Notes: a model not told the origin generated them from the sequence alone. A stretch of 64,000 nucleotides of DNA from Glaciecola sp028401415 (GCF_028401415.2 NZ_CP171821.2:1178001-1242000), one strand, 5' to 3'. Shown: positions 27,583-37,164, numbered from the stretch's first letter. Program-made: numbers and translations.

Positions 27583-28410
27583 CTAAAACCAATCATGCCA
27601 AAGCGGTTTAATCGTATCTGGCAAATCTAAACGACGACCAAGTTCAGTCCAGCGGCCGGGTGCATGAAAATCGGAACCGGCGCTGCCCAATAACTCACAT
27701 TCATTGGCTATCTCAATCATCAAGTCTCGCTTAGGTTTAGGCAAATTAGGATGCTGAACCTCCATTGCATCGCCTCCGTCATGCGCAAATTCATGACACA
27801 GACGACGAAGCCATTTTGTCGTCATATCATAATGAAAAGGATGCGCCAATACTGCTTGCCCGCCAGCATCATGAATCCAAGCAATTGCGCTTTTAATGTC
27901 TATCCATTTAGGACGCACATACGCTTTTTTATGTTTCCCCAAATAGTTGGAGAAGGCTTGCTGAGGATGGGAACACACTTGTTTATCAACAAGCAATTTT
28001 GCAAGGTGCGCCCTGGAGATAACCCCTTGTGCGAGGCTGTGGACTTCCTCCAAAGTAATATCGACGCCGACCTTTTGAAGTTTTAACACCATATCTTTGC
28101 CGCGCTGAGCACGTTCATTTTGCTGCTGAGCCAAACGTGTAAGGAACGTTTCATCGTTGTGATCGACACCAAGCCCGAGCACATGGATTTCAAATCCGTG
28201 CCACCACGTAGAGATTTCAACCCCACTTATCAACGAAAGTTTAGGGTAGATTGTGTTGATACTTTTAATGGCAGGTTCAATTCCGTCTACTGTGTCGTGG
28301 TCGGTGATAGCAAGCACATCAACTTGCATTTGTTGCGCACGCATTACCAACTCATCAGGGCTCAAGGCACCGTCTGAGAAACGCGTGTGGGAGTGAAGGT
28401 CAATTCTCAA
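27583..28410 (-). CDS. rnm: PHP-domain phosphoesterase, RNase AM type
   Basis: A 275-residue PHP-family phosphoesterase like E. coli YciV/Rnm (formerly TrpH). The metal-binding motifs are DLHSHTRFSDG at the N-terminus, ITDHDTVDG (about 36-44), an internal GVEIS and the C-terminal GSDFHAPG. In E. coli the enzyme removes short 5' extensions from rRNAs and digests mononucleotide-type substrates 5'-3'. It is divergent from the trp operon, as in many gammaproteobacteria, and shares its 280-bp upstream region. Confidence 0.92.
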   Translation of the reverse strand: MRIDLHSHTRFSDGALSPDELVMRAQQMQVDVLAITDHDTVDGIEPAIKSINTIYPKLSLISGVEISTWWHGFEIHVLGLGVDHNDETFLTRLAQQQNERAQRGKDMVLKLQKVGVDITLEEVHSLAQGVISRAHLAKLLVDKQVCSHPQQAFSNYLGKHKKAYVRPKWIDIKSAIAWIHDAGGQAVLAHPFHYDMTTKWLRRLCHEFAHDGGDAMEVQHPNLPKPKRDLMIEIANECELLGSAGSDFHAPGRWTELGRRLDLPDTIKPLWHDWF

Positions 28411-28442
28411 GTTAATCGCTCTCGTATCTAGGGCATGTTGAT

Positions 28443-28510
28443 CTAGTTAACCCGACTTCAGGTTATTTACAAATCCTCTTGACAACTTTGCGCATTTGTT
28501 ATCTTCTATA
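28443..28510 (+). promoter_or_regulatory. trp operon promoter region with TrpR-like half-site
   Basis: TTGACA at 28479-28484 is a good -35; the -10 is less clear, somewhere in 28499-28510 (TATCTTCTATA). Upstream, CTAGTTAAC at 28443-28451 equals the core of one half of the E. coli trp operator. The far half does not match, so TrpR control is only a possibility. The 282 bp between rnm and the leader peptide hold no gene. Confidence 0.4.
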
Positions 28511-28692
28511 GGGGCTCGTTGCAAGTAGGTTATCAAGGATACCTTCTTTATCGGCAAAGTTTTAAGTTAATATGTAAATTGCGTTATTTTAGTGCTGTAC
28601 GTTTCATTTGTCTCTTGTAAAAGAGATAAAAAGAAACGCTTCTATATAGCGCAATCTACTTATCCAAAAGCAACTTTTGAGCAAAACAAATA

Positions 28693-28785
28693 ATGGTTAA
28701 CATGCAAATATCGAAACACAATGCATTGCTGGTAAATACACTTTGCCTTGCAACAGCAAACTGGTGGTGGAGCAACTCACTTTAG
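28693..28785 (+). CDS. trpL: trp leader peptide
   Basis: A 30-codon open frame ATG 28693 to TAG 28785, ending CLATANWWWSNSL. It has three consecutive Trp codons (TGG x3) at residues 24-26, the hallmark of a transcription-attenuation leader: a ribosome stalled for lack of charged tRNA-Trp changes the folding of the RNA downstream. The terminator hairpin follows at 28814, and trpE starts at 28925. E. coli trpL has two Trp codons in a 14-residue peptide; this one is longer and has three. Confidence 0.93.
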   Translation: MVNMQISKHNALLVNTLCLATANWWWSNSL

Positions 28786-28837
28786 GGGCTCTGCAATCTT
28801 GTGCATGTTAATAAAGCCCGTTTATCGGGCTTTTTTT
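28786..28837 (+). terminator. trp attenuator (antiterminator segment and terminator)
   Basis: The terminator hairpin AAGCCCG (28814-28820), loop TTTAT, CGGGCTT (28826-28832) is followed by a run of T to 28837. The GGGCT at 28786-28790, just after the leader stop codon, is complementary to AGCCC at 28815-28819, so it can form the competing antiterminator. Together with the Trp-rich leader peptide this is a standard attenuator. Confidence 0.9.
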
Positions 28838-28924
28838 ATGCTTGTTTTTTGCGATTTTTCCGATGAGATTTTTTAATAACACCTTGTAAATGCATCAAGA
28901 AATAACAATTTAATAGGAACGTAC

Positions 28925-30592
28925 ATGAGTTTGGCTCAACTAGGCACACAATCAGGAAAGGTAGAAACCATATTTGCAGAAGCGCCCTATTTGCCTGATC
29001 CCTTGCAGGGGTATCAAGCCATTGCAGGGAAAAATAGTGTATTGTTAGAGTCCGCAGAGATTGATAGTAAAGACAATTTGCAAAGTCTTATTTTATGCGA
29101 TGCGGCCCTTAGAATTGAATGCCAAGGCCAGCAGGTATTGGTTCAGGCCTTGACGCAAAACGGCCGATCCCTACTTCCCTTTCTCTCAGAGAAACTGCCT
29201 TCAAATATTGCTAAGCACAATCCTCAGTCTCAGTTAGACGAATCTCAAAACAACACGCTCGAGTTTGTATTCGAAAAAGCCGACGACTCACTTGACGAAG
29301 ACAGTCGCCTAAAGCAGCCCTTTGTATTGGATGTTCTGCGCACATTGCAATCTGAGCTTCACGTAATCAGAGAGCACCCGCACTGCGTGTTTTTGGGCGG
29401 TGTTTTCTCGTACGATTTACTAGCATGCTTTGAGTCATTACCTGAGGTCAAAACAGGCTTAAACACCTGCCCTGATTACGTTTTTTATCTCGCCGAAACA
29501 CTCTTGCTGATTGATCATAAAGCGCAAACAACGCAAATTCTGGGTAGCGTGTTTAGCTCACCCAATGTGGCTCAGCAATACTTTGATATTCAACAGCGTA
29601 TAGAATCGATTAAGCATTCATTGGAAAGCCTAGAACCTGAAAATGACTCGCTTAATGCGAAGAGCGCGCTTGGCAAAAAGAGGACCGACTCCGTACCGAA
29701 TGTTGATAAATCCGACAAAGCATTCTGCCAGGAGGTAGAAGCCCTTCAAGAACACATTCTAGATGGTGACATATTTCAAGTGGTTCCCTCGCGCACGTTT
29801 TCACTGCCCTGCCCTGAGCCATTGCTTGCTTACAGACGCTTGAAGCAAAGCAATCCTTCGCCGTATATGTTTTTCTTATCCGACCAAGACTTTTCAATCT
29901 TTGGTGCATCACCAGAATCGGCTCTGAAATATGACAAAGACTCTAATCAAGTAGAAATCTATCCCATCGCGGGCACTCGTCCAAGAGGCAAGCGCAGTGA
30001 TGGCACAGTTGACCTTGATTTGGACAGCCGACTTGAGCTCAATCTACAGCAAGATTCAAAAGAAAAGGCAGAGCATATTATGCTGGTAGATTTAGCGCGA
30101 AACGATGTTGCAAAGGTATCAAAACCAGGCTCAAGGCATGTTAAAGACTTACTTAAAGTGGACCGTTACTCTCACGTAATGCATTTGGTGTCCCGCGTGG
30201 TTGGCGAGCTTAGAGATGATTTAGATGGCCTGCATGCCTATCAAGCCTGTATGAATATGGGCACCTTAGTGGGCGCGCCTAAAATTAGCGCAGCCACATT
30301 AATACGCGAAACCGAAGGCTGCACGCGCGGAAGCTATGGCGGCGCGGTAGGTTACCTTAACGGACATGGCGATTTTGATACCTGCATTGTGATTCGAAGT
30401 GCGTTTGTCACCGATGACACAGCGTACGTGCAAGCCGGCGCCGGCGTAGTGAAAGACTCCATGCCGCAAGCAGAAGCGGACGAGACCCGTGCAAAAGCGC
30501 AAGCCGTTGTTCAAGCGGTGACTCAATCGCTTACGCCCACCACGTCTAATTCGGACGATGATGCATCGCTGACAGAAACGAAAGGAGCGTAG
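28925..30592 (+). CDS. trpE: anthranilate synthase component I
   Basis: TrpE converts chorismate and ammonia (from TrpG) to anthranilate. The 555-residue protein has the tryptophan feedback motif LLESAEI (about 38-44) and the chorismate-binding core with GDIFQVVPSR, PIAGTRPRGK, EHIMLVDLARND and GGAVGYL near the C-terminus. It starts at ATG 28925, downstream of the attenuator, and ends 1 bp before trpG. Confidence 0.97.
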   Translation: MSLAQLGTQSGKVETIFAEAPYLPDPLQGYQAIAGKNSVLLESAEIDSKDNLQSLILCDAALRIECQGQQVLVQALTQNGRSLLPFLSEKLPSNIAKHNPQSQLDESQNNTLEFVFEKADDSLDEDSRLKQPFVLDVLRTLQSELHVIREHPHCVFLGGVFSYDLLACFESLPEVKTGLNTCPDYVFYLAETLLLIDHKAQTTQILGSVFSSPNVAQQYFDIQQRIESIKHSLESLEPENDSLNAKSALGKKRTDSVPNVDKSDKAFCQEVEALQEHILDGDIFQVVPSRTFSLPCPEPLLAYRRLKQSNPSPYMFFLSDQDFSIFGASPESALKYDKDSNQVEIYPIAGTRPRGKRSDGTVDLDLDSRLELNLQQDSKEKAEHIMLVDLARNDVAKVSKPGSRHVKDLLKVDRYSHVMHLVSRVVGELRDDLDGLHAYQACMNMGTLVGAPKISAATLIRETEGCTRGSYGGAVGYLNGHGDFDTCIVIRSAFVTDDTAYVQAGAGVVKDSMPQAEADETRAKAQAVVQAVTQSLTPTTSNSDDDASLTETKGA

Positions 30593-30593
30593 C

Positions 30594-31229
30594 ATGGAAC
30601 GCACACCAACTAGCCATATTAAACAAAACCAGATAAAAGTCGTGCTCATTGATAATCACGACTCGTTTACTTACAACTTGGTCGACGAACTGAGAGTGAT
30701 GGGCGTAGAACTCACCGTTTTTCGAAACTCCGTCGCAAGCGAAACCATTTTGCAAACGCTGAATGGTTATAAAGCTAAAGGCCCCACTCTTTTGATGCTC
30801 TCACCCGGACCGGGAAGCCCCAGCGACGCAGGAAACATGCCCGAGATACTGCAAAAAGTGAAGGCGCAATTCCCAGTTCTTGGCATTTGTCTTGGGCATC
30901 AAGCGATTGTTGAGGCTTATGGTGGAGAGGTGGGGCGCGCAGGAGAAGTCATGCATGGAAAATCGTCGTTAATGGCGCACGATTTTGAGGTTTTGTTTCA
31001 GGCGCTTCCTAATCCACTGTCGGTGGCGCGGTATCACTCACTAGTAGCCACTCGCGTACCAGATTGTTTGCAAGTTATTGCCAGCATAGGGAATCTTCCT
31101 ATGGCGATACTGCATAAGACTGATAAAATGCTGGGTTTTCAGTTTCACCCTGAGTCAATACTTAGCTGCGAAGGCAGTTTATTGCTCGAACACGCCATAG
31201 ATTTTCTGGTAAATAAGGATAGGTTTTAA
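30594..31229 (+). CDS. trpG: anthranilate synthase component II (glutamine amidotransferase)
   Basis: TrpG releases ammonia from glutamine for TrpE. The 211-residue class I amidotransferase has IDNHDSFTYNLV near the start, LSPGPGSP (about 65-72), the nucleophile Cys in LGICLGHQ (about 95-102) and the His/Glu pair in FQFHPESI. It is a stand-alone gene here, not fused to trpD as in E. coli. It begins 1 bp after trpE and ends 9 bp before trpD. Confidence 0.97.
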   Translation: MERTPTSHIKQNQIKVVLIDNHDSFTYNLVDELRVMGVELTVFRNSVASETILQTLNGYKAKGPTLLMLSPGPGSPSDAGNMPEILQKVKAQFPVLGICLGHQAIVEAYGGEVGRAGEVMHGKSSLMAHDFEVLFQALPNPLSVARYHSLVATRVPDCLQVIASIGNLPMAILHKTDKMLGFQFHPESILSCEGSLLLEHAIDFLVNKDRF

Positions 31230-31238
31230 GCAAACATT

Positions 31239-32300
31239 ATGACCCAACTAAGCCATTCTCAAAATCATTCAAATAGCGATGCAACTGCGCTGGAAGCATT
31301 AGAGCAGTTATATCAGCGCGAAACCTTAAGTTTTCAGCAAACCAGGGCGCTATTTAACGACATTATGCAAGGAAAGCTAAACGACACCTTGCTTACTGCC
31401 GTATTGGTTGCGCTTAAAATGAAAGGCGAGCATATAGACGAAATTGCCGGTGCCGCTAGTGCAATGGTGAATAATGCAAAGCCCTTCCCTCACATTACGT
31501 ATCCACTGAGCGATATTGTTGGTACCGGTGGGGATGGCCACAATACAATCAATGTATCTAGCGCGGCAGCGATAGTGGCTGCCTGCTGCGGAATTAAAGT
31601 TGCAAAACACGGTAATCGCAGCGTTTCAAGCAAATCAGGCTCTTCCGACTTATTTGCTGGCTTTGGTATGGATTTAATGATGACGCCACAAAGCGCGAAG
31701 CGCTGCCTGGATGAAGCAAACTTGTGTTTTTTGGCCGCACCTAACTACCACGCGGGAGTCGCTCACGCCATGCCCGTGCGTACATGCCTTAAAACAAGAA
31801 CGCTGTTTAACATACTTGGCCCGCTTGCCAATCCTGCACAGCCTCAAAATGGCGTATACGGTGTATACACCCCGACGCTATTAGGCATCTATGCTGAAGT
31901 TCTCCAAAAGCTTGGTCATCAAAATGCATTAGTGGTCCACGGCGATGGTTTGGACGAGATTGCCCTTCATGGTACAACTGAGGTACGCCACATCAACAAT
32001 GGCAAAATTCAGTCCATGCAGTTTGAAGCGGCTGACTTTGGTGCCACGCCGGCCAATATAGATGCAATCAAAGGCGGTGAACCTGCGCAAAATGTTGAAT
32101 TTACTAAAGCCGCTTTAAGCGGGACTGGCAAAGCCGCCCATGTGGATGCGATTGCCATGAATGCAGCTGCCTTGCTGTGGGTAAACCAAGCACAAAGAAG
32201 TTTAAGCGACTGCTTCGACCAAGCAAAAGCCGTCATGTCATCAGGTGAGGCGCTTAACACAATTGAACACGCTGCCAGCATCAGCCAAAAAGGAGCCTGA
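31239..32300 (+). CDS. trpD: anthranilate phosphoribosyltransferase
   Basis: TrpD transfers phosphoribose from PRPP to anthranilate. The 353-residue protein has DIVGTGGDGHNTINVS (PRPP-binding), KHGNRSVSSKSGSSD and RTLFNILGPLANP, all signatures of the family. It is the third gene of the trp operon; the GTG start of trpCF follows 1 bp after its stop. Confidence 0.97.
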   Translation: MTQLSHSQNHSNSDATALEALEQLYQRETLSFQQTRALFNDIMQGKLNDTLLTAVLVALKMKGEHIDEIAGAASAMVNNAKPFPHITYPLSDIVGTGGDGHNTINVSSAAAIVAACCGIKVAKHGNRSVSSKSGSSDLFAGFGMDLMMTPQSAKRCLDEANLCFLAAPNYHAGVAHAMPVRTCLKTRTLFNILGPLANPAQPQNGVYGVYTPTLLGIYAEVLQKLGHQNALVVHGDGLDEIALHGTTEVRHINNGKIQSMQFEAADFGATPANIDAIKGGEPAQNVEFTKAALSGTGKAAHVDAIAMNAAALLWVNQAQRSLSDCFDQAKAVMSSGEALNTIEHAASISQKGA

Positions 32301-32301
32301 A

Positions 32302-33795
32302 GTGACTCAAGCAATTGAAAGCACTACTGTTACAAAGGCGTCTTATGCCAACAACGTGCTTGCTAAAATCGTTGATGACAAACGCGCTGAAATAGCCCAG
32401 CGCGAAACAGACTTTCCCTTGCAAAGCTTTATTCGCAAACTAAAGCCATGCAATAAATCCTTTATTGAAGCGCTTAGTCAGCCAAACGCGGGCTTTATTT
32501 TTGAGTGCAAAAAAGCGTCGCCGTCCAAAGGTTTGATCAGAGAACATTTTGATTTAGATGAAATTGTCAGTGCTTACGAAAAAGAGGCCGCCTGCTTTTC
32601 CGTATTAACAGACGAGAAGTACTTTCAAGGCAAGTTTGAATATTTAGAATATGTGACAGCCCGTGTTAAGCAACCCGTGCTAAATAAAGATTTTTTTGTT
32701 GTTCCGTATCAAATTTATTTGGCGCGTTTTTACAACGCCGATGCAGTGTTATTAATGCTGTCAGTATTATCGGATGATGAATACCGCGAACTTTCCTCCC
32801 TTGCGTTCGAGCTAGGTATGGAAGTGTTAACCGAAGTGAGCAATGAAGAGGAAACGGCACGCGCATTGGCGCTTCATGCAAAAATTATTGGCATTAATAA
32901 CCGCGATTTACGGGACTTATCTACTGATTTAGCAACCACCGAGCGTTTGGTTCCGCAAATTCGCGCCACTGACTTTGACGGAGTGATTATTTCAGAATCG
33001 GGGATTTACACGCATCAAGACTTACTGCGCTTAAATCACTTAGTTGATGGTTACTTAGTTGGCTCTTCGCTCATGGCGCAAGCAGACCTAAACCGAGCAG
33101 TGAGTCAATTAGCATATGGAGAAGTGAAAGTATGCGGCGTTACCCAAAAACGTGACGCACATAGTATTTCACAAACACCGGCAAGCTACATGGGACTTAT
33201 TTTTGCCCAGAAATCACCGCGCTATGTGAACCTTGAGCAAGCGGCCAGCATTTGCGCCCACGCGCCATTCAACTATGTAGGCGTATTTGTAGATGCCCCA
33301 ATTAAACAGCTTGTAGAGTATGTAAATCGCTTGGATTTATGTGCCGTTCAGCTTCATGGTAATGAAGATAAGCAGTACATCCATGAGCTTGCCACAGCTT
33401 TACATGCCAATAATAACGCTACAGCTATATGGAAAGTGCTTCCTGTAGAAGCCGATGATACCGCTGAACACATTCAACAGCGTTTGGATTCGATAGAGGC
33501 AAACGAACATATTGATCGCATCTTATTTGACTGTAAAGTCGGCCAGCAATCCGGAGGGACTGGACAGCCCTTCAATTGGGATTTACTCGCTCACATTAAG
33601 ACCGACAAACAAGTAGTACTGGCAGGCGGCATTTCACCCGATAACGCAAGCGCTGCGCGACGCACACTAATAAATACTCGCACTTCAGGACTAAAAGCGC
33701 TTGAGTGCATTGACGTCAATAGCAAAGTGGAAGATGCACCTGGAATAAAAAATACAGCAAGCATTGAGCACTTGTTTGCAACGATCAGAATATAA
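32302..33795 (+). CDS. trpCF: fused indole-3-glycerol-phosphate synthase / phosphoribosylanthranilate isomerase
   Basis: A two-domain fusion, 497 residues. The N-terminal TrpC domain (about 1-265) shows NVLAKIVDDKRAEIA, FECKKASPSKGLI and IGINNRDL; the C-terminal TrpF domain (about 268-495) shows VKVCGVTQKRDA, AVQLHGNE and VVLAGGISPDNA. It catalyses two successive steps, isomerisation of phosphoribosylanthranilate and ring closure to indole glycerol phosphate. I use the GTG at 32302, with AAAGGAG at 32288-32294 and 1 bp after the trpD stop; a longer frame from 32245 lies inside trpD. The fusion is the arrangement found in enterics and Alteromonadales. Confidence 0.95.
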   Translation: MTQAIESTTVTKASYANNVLAKIVDDKRAEIAQRETDFPLQSFIRKLKPCNKSFIEALSQPNAGFIFECKKASPSKGLIREHFDLDEIVSAYEKEAACFSVLTDEKYFQGKFEYLEYVTARVKQPVLNKDFFVVPYQIYLARFYNADAVLLMLSVLSDDEYRELSSLAFELGMEVLTEVSNEEETARALALHAKIIGINNRDLRDLSTDLATTERLVPQIRATDFDGVIISESGIYTHQDLLRLNHLVDGYLVGSSLMAQADLNRAVSQLAYGEVKVCGVTQKRDAHSISQTPASYMGLIFAQKSPRYVNLEQAASICAHAPFNYVGVFVDAPIKQLVEYVNRLDLCAVQLHGNEDKQYIHELATALHANNNATAIWKVLPVEADDTAEHIQQRLDSIEANEHIDRILFDCKVGQQSGGTGQPFNWDLLAHIKTDKQVVLAGGISPDNASAARRTLINTRTSGLKALECIDVNSKVEDAPGIKNTASIEHLFATIRI

Positions 33796-33808
33796 AGAGG
33801 AGAACACC

Positions 33809-34990
33809 ATGAATCAACTTGAAACGAAATTTGGCGACTTTGGCGGTATGTACGTCCCCGAACTCCTCATTCCCGCGCTTGACCAGCTGGAAAAGGCTTT
33901 TTTAGATGCTAAGGAAGACCCAAGCTTTCAAGCCGAGTTTATGGCTTTATTAAAAGACTATGCAGGTCGTCCTACTTCAATGACGCTTGCGCGAAACTTA
34001 GTGGCTAACCCTAATGTAAAGCTTTACTTAAAGCGTGAAGATTTACTTCACGGCGGCGCGCATAAAACTAACCAAGTGCTTGGCCAAGCGCTACTGACCA
34101 AGCGCATGGGGAAAACCGAAGTAATTGCAGAAACTGGTGCGGGGCAGCACGGCGTAGCAACTGCCCTTGCCTGTGCACTGTTGGGACTAAAAGCCAGAAT
34201 TTACATGGGTGCAAAAGATGTTGAGCGCCAAGCCCCCAACGTATTTAGAATGCGTCTTATGGGTGCACAGGTCATTCCTGTTGATTCAGGCTCTGGCACA
34301 CTTAAAGATGCGGTTAACGAAGCCATGCGAGATTGGTCTGCAACTTACGATAAAGCGCATTATTTATTGGGAACGGCAGCAGGTCCGCATCCATTCCCAA
34401 CCATAGTGCGTGAATATCATCGTATGATTGGCGAAGAAACCCGCGCACAAATCATGGAGAAAGAAGGACGCTTACCCGACGCTTTAGTGGCATGTGTAGG
34501 GGGCGGTTCAAACGCCATCGGCATGTTTGCCGACTTTATTGACGAGCCTAGCGTTAAGCTAGTGGGCGTAGAGCCGGCTGGCAAAGGCGTCCATACCAAA
34601 GAACATGGCGCGACCATATGCACCGGTACAAAAGGTATTTTGCACGGCGCGTTCACCTTTATTATGCAAGACCACGATGGGCAAATTGAAGAGTCATACT
34701 CGGTCAGTGCTGGCCTTGACTACCCTGCGGTTGGCCCACAGCATGCCTATTTAGCCGATATTGGTCGCGCAGAATATCATGCGGTAACCGATACCGAAGC
34801 GCTTAATGCCTTTCAACTGCTGGCAAAAAAAGAAGGCATTATTCCCGCACTTGAATCCTCACATGCCATTGCGCACGCGCTCAATATGGCTGAAGAGGCG
34901 GAAGATGGCACCATTATTGTGGTCAATTTATCTGGAAGGGGCGACAAAGACTTGGCTCACGTGACAAACATTTTAGGAGATAAGCTTTGA
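33809..34990 (+). CDS. trpB: tryptophan synthase beta subunit
   Basis: TrpB condenses indole with serine using pyridoxal phosphate. The 393-residue protein has the PLP lysine in GGAHKTNQ, the catalytic Glu in AETGAGQHG, and the phosphate loop VGGGSNAIG. The ATG at 33809 has AGAGGAGA at 33796-33803; the frame upstream belongs to the end of trpCF. The stop codon overlaps the trpA start (TGATG), indicating coupling. Confidence 0.98.
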   Translation: MNQLETKFGDFGGMYVPELLIPALDQLEKAFLDAKEDPSFQAEFMALLKDYAGRPTSMTLARNLVANPNVKLYLKREDLLHGGAHKTNQVLGQALLTKRMGKTEVIAETGAGQHGVATALACALLGLKARIYMGAKDVERQAPNVFRMRLMGAQVIPVDSGSGTLKDAVNEAMRDWSATYDKAHYLLGTAAGPHPFPTIVREYHRMIGEETRAQIMEKEGRLPDALVACVGGGSNAIGMFADFIDEPSVKLVGVEPAGKGVHTKEHGATICTGTKGILHGAFTFIMQDHDGQIEESYSVSAGLDYPAVGPQHAYLADIGRAEYHAVTDTEALNAFQLLAKKEGIIPALESSHAIAHALNMAEEAEDGTIIVVNLSGRGDKDLAHVTNILGDKL

Positions 34991-35820
34991 TGACGACGCA
35001 ACACTTTGAGGGAACGAAGCGCTACCAAAATATGTTTTCACGCTTGGATAGCGCAAATGAAGGCGCCTTTGTTCCTTTTGTCATGCTAGGCGACCCTGAC
35101 GCAGAAGTATCATTTCACATCATTGAAGCACTCATTTCAGGTGGAGCGGATGCGCTTGAACTCGGCATTCCTTATTCTGATCCCATCGCAGACGGCCCGA
35201 CGATTCAAAAAGCCAGTATTCGTGCACTCACAAATAAGGTCAATCCTGAGAAGTGCTTTGACATTATTGCCAAAGTTCGCGATGCACATCCCGACATTCC
35301 TATTGGATTACTATTATATAGCAACTTGGTGCTGGCACGCGGTATCGATGATTTCTACCAAAAATCGGCACAAGCGGGCGTGGATTCTATTTTAATTGCA
35401 GACGTTCCGCTTAGAGAAGCAGACCGCTTTATTGATATAGCGCAAACGCATAATATTCAGCAGATATTGATTGCACCGCCTAACGCAAGTGAAGAAACCT
35501 TAAGCGCTATTGGTGAACGCTCGAGTGGTTATACCTACTTACTCGGACGCGCAGGTGTAACTGGCGCAGAGACCGCCGCAGAAATACCCGCTGAGACCTT
35601 AATTGCGCAATTGGAGCAGTATCAAGTTGCACCACCATTACTTGGCTTTGGGATTTCTACGCCAGAACAAGTTGCTAGCGCAATAAAAAGCGGCGCAGCT
35701 GGTGCGATATCAGGTTCCGCAACGGTTAACATCATCGAAGAACATCTCAATGATGTACCCAAAATGCTGCGCGAACTCACGGGCTTTGTGCAAAAGATGA
35801 AGGCCGCCACTATCAAGTAG
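34990..35820 (+). CDS. trpA: tryptophan synthase alpha subunit
   Basis: TrpA cleaves indole-3-glycerol phosphate, and the indole is channelled to TrpB. The 276-residue TIM-barrel has FVMLGDPDAE, the catalytic Glu in ALELGIPYSDPIADGP, YLLGRAGVTGAET, and GFGISTPEQV with GAISGSA. I start at ATG 34990, which overlaps the trpB stop; a TTG one codon earlier is less likely. Confidence 0.97.
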   Translation: MTTQHFEGTKRYQNMFSRLDSANEGAFVPFVMLGDPDAEVSFHIIEALISGGADALELGIPYSDPIADGPTIQKASIRALTNKVNPEKCFDIIAKVRDAHPDIPIGLLLYSNLVLARGIDDFYQKSAQAGVDSILIADVPLREADRFIDIAQTHNIQQILIAPPNASEETLSAIGERSSGYTYLLGRAGVTGAETAAEIPAETLIAQLEQYQVAPPLLGFGISTPEQVASAIKSGAAGAISGSATVNIIEEHLNDVPKMLRELTGFVQKMKAATIK

Positions 35821-35830
35821 GAGTTTGATT

Positions 35831-36130
35831 ATGTATTACACCATCGTAAGCGAAGATAAACCCGACTCCTTAGCCAGGCGCTTGGAGGCTAGGCCAGCAC
35901 ATTTAGCCAGATTACAATCCTTGCAGGCTGCAGGGCGACTTTTACTTGCTGGGCCAAATCCGGCGATTGATTCAGAAGACCCAGGGCCCGCAGGCTTTAC
36001 CGGCTCACTCGTGGTTGCTGAATTTGAGTCTTTGGAAGAAGCCAAAGCCTGGGCAGGTGATGATCCGTATGCAAAGGCTGATGTGTACGCGACTGTAACC
36101 GTCAAACCCTATAAAAAGGTGCTACCCTAG
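35831..36130 (+). CDS. yciI: YciI family protein
   Basis: A 99-residue YciI-like (YCII) ferredoxin-fold protein. The start at ATG 35831 (MYYTIVSEDKPDS) matches E. coli YciI; a TTG-region start 6 bp earlier is possible. Conserved segments are RPAHLARLQSLQAAGRLLLA, GPNPAID and FESLEEAKAWAGDDPY. The family may have dehydrochlorinase- or hydrolase-like activity, but the role is unknown. It ends the trp gene run, 10 bp after trpA, and is also near trp genes in enterics. Confidence 0.92.
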   Translation: MYYTIVSEDKPDSLARRLEARPAHLARLQSLQAAGRLLLAGPNPAIDSEDPGPAGFTGSLVVAEFESLEEAKAWAGDDPYAKADVYATVTVKPYKKVLP

Positions 36131-36131
36131 C

Positions 36132-36148
36132 AGCCGTCAGCGACGGCT
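36132..36148 (+). terminator. stem-loop after yciI
   Basis: AGCCGTC, loop AGC, GACGGCT directly after the yciI stop. No long T-run follows, so it is a weak candidate for the end of the trp-yciI transcript. Confidence 0.45.
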
Positions 36149-36167
36149 CAATTATTACTCCATAGCC

Positions 36168-37154
36168 TTAGGCAACATTTATTTGGTCGCGACCATTTTG
36201 TTTTGACATGTAGAGCGCCTTATCTGCGCGCTCCATCCAATCAGCCACTGATTCAGATGAGCGCAAGCGGCTAATACCAAAGGACACAGTGTATTTCGGC
36301 AAGTCTGAGTGGGTGCTTTGTGCAATGCAACTTTTAATTTTTCCTGCAACGCCAAGCGCATCATCTTCTGAGGCATCTTGTAAAATAATCGCAAACTCTT
36401 CGCCGCCTAGTCGATAGAGTTCATCGGAGCTGCGTAAGCACTGATGGACGATAGCCGTCACGTCTTTTAGGACAGCATCTCCCGTATTATGACCATAGGT
36501 ATCATTGAGGCGCTTAAAGTGGTCCATATCAAACAACACTAGCACGCTACTCATGTTTTCGTGTTGCATCAATGCAATACATTGATGGGCAACGTAGTCA
36601 AAGGCTCGTCGATTGCCCGTTTGGGTTAAAAAGTCTTCTGTGGCTTGGGAGCGCAAGTTTTGATGCAGTTGTCTGAGCTGTTCAGAAAACACATACACAA
36701 ACACGACAATCGGCACAATTGTCGCATAAAGCGTAAATACCTCAATGCGCGGGAAACGCTCAATGACAAAAGGAAATACAATAACGCAAATGGCAAAGCT
36801 TAGCGTGAACGCAAGTTTTGCATGCACGATGAAGAAAATAGCCGTGATGCCGGGGTACAACCAATAGGCATTGCTAGATTGGCCTATCGCCGTTGTGCCA
36901 ATCATCCCCATGCAAATCATGAATGTCAGGACATAGCGGGAGAGGTCCATGTATCTCCCTTTTATAATAGTCAGGCTGATGAGGAAGAAGGCGATAATAA
37001 GAGCACCGTCTAGCGCTACCATGAGCCAATGCTCTGCGCGAAAACGCGCAACTAACATTGGGATAACTGCTAACATGCTAAGTCCTGCAACCGAAAACAC
37101 CGCTCTTTCCATGAGCGTTCGGCATTTTAGTCGTTGGGAAATTATCGTAAACAT
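36168..37154 (-). CDS. membrane diguanylate cyclase
   Basis: A GGDEF-domain protein that makes cyclic di-GMP. I start it at the ATG at 37154 (MFTIISQRL), after the stop of the upstream gene; the longer frame from 37289 would overlap that gene by 125 bases. About six hydrophobic segments occupy residues 18-160, giving a membrane sensor region without a named domain. The GGDEF domain covers about 165-325; the active site is GGEEF in YRLGGEEFAIIL, and the inhibitory RxxD site (RSSD) lies five residues before it, so product inhibition should be intact. It follows the AI-2E family gene on the same strand. Confidence 0.9.
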   Translation of the reverse strand: MFTIISQRLKCRTLMERAVFSVAGLSMLAVIPMLVARFRAEHWLMVALDGALIIAFFLISLTIIKGRYMDLSRYVLTFMICMGMIGTTAIGQSSNAYWLYPGITAIFFIVHAKLAFTLSFAICVIVFPFVIERFPRIEVFTLYATIVPIVVFVYVFSEQLRQLHQNLRSQATEDFLTQTGNRRAFDYVAHQCIALMQHENMSSVLVLFDMDHFKRLNDTYGHNTGDAVLKDVTAIVHQCLRSSDELYRLGGEEFAIILQDASEDDALGVAGKIKSCIAQSTHSDLPKYTVSFGISRLRSSESVADWMERADKALYMSKQNGRDQINVA

Positions 37155-37164
37155 CTTAAACAGC

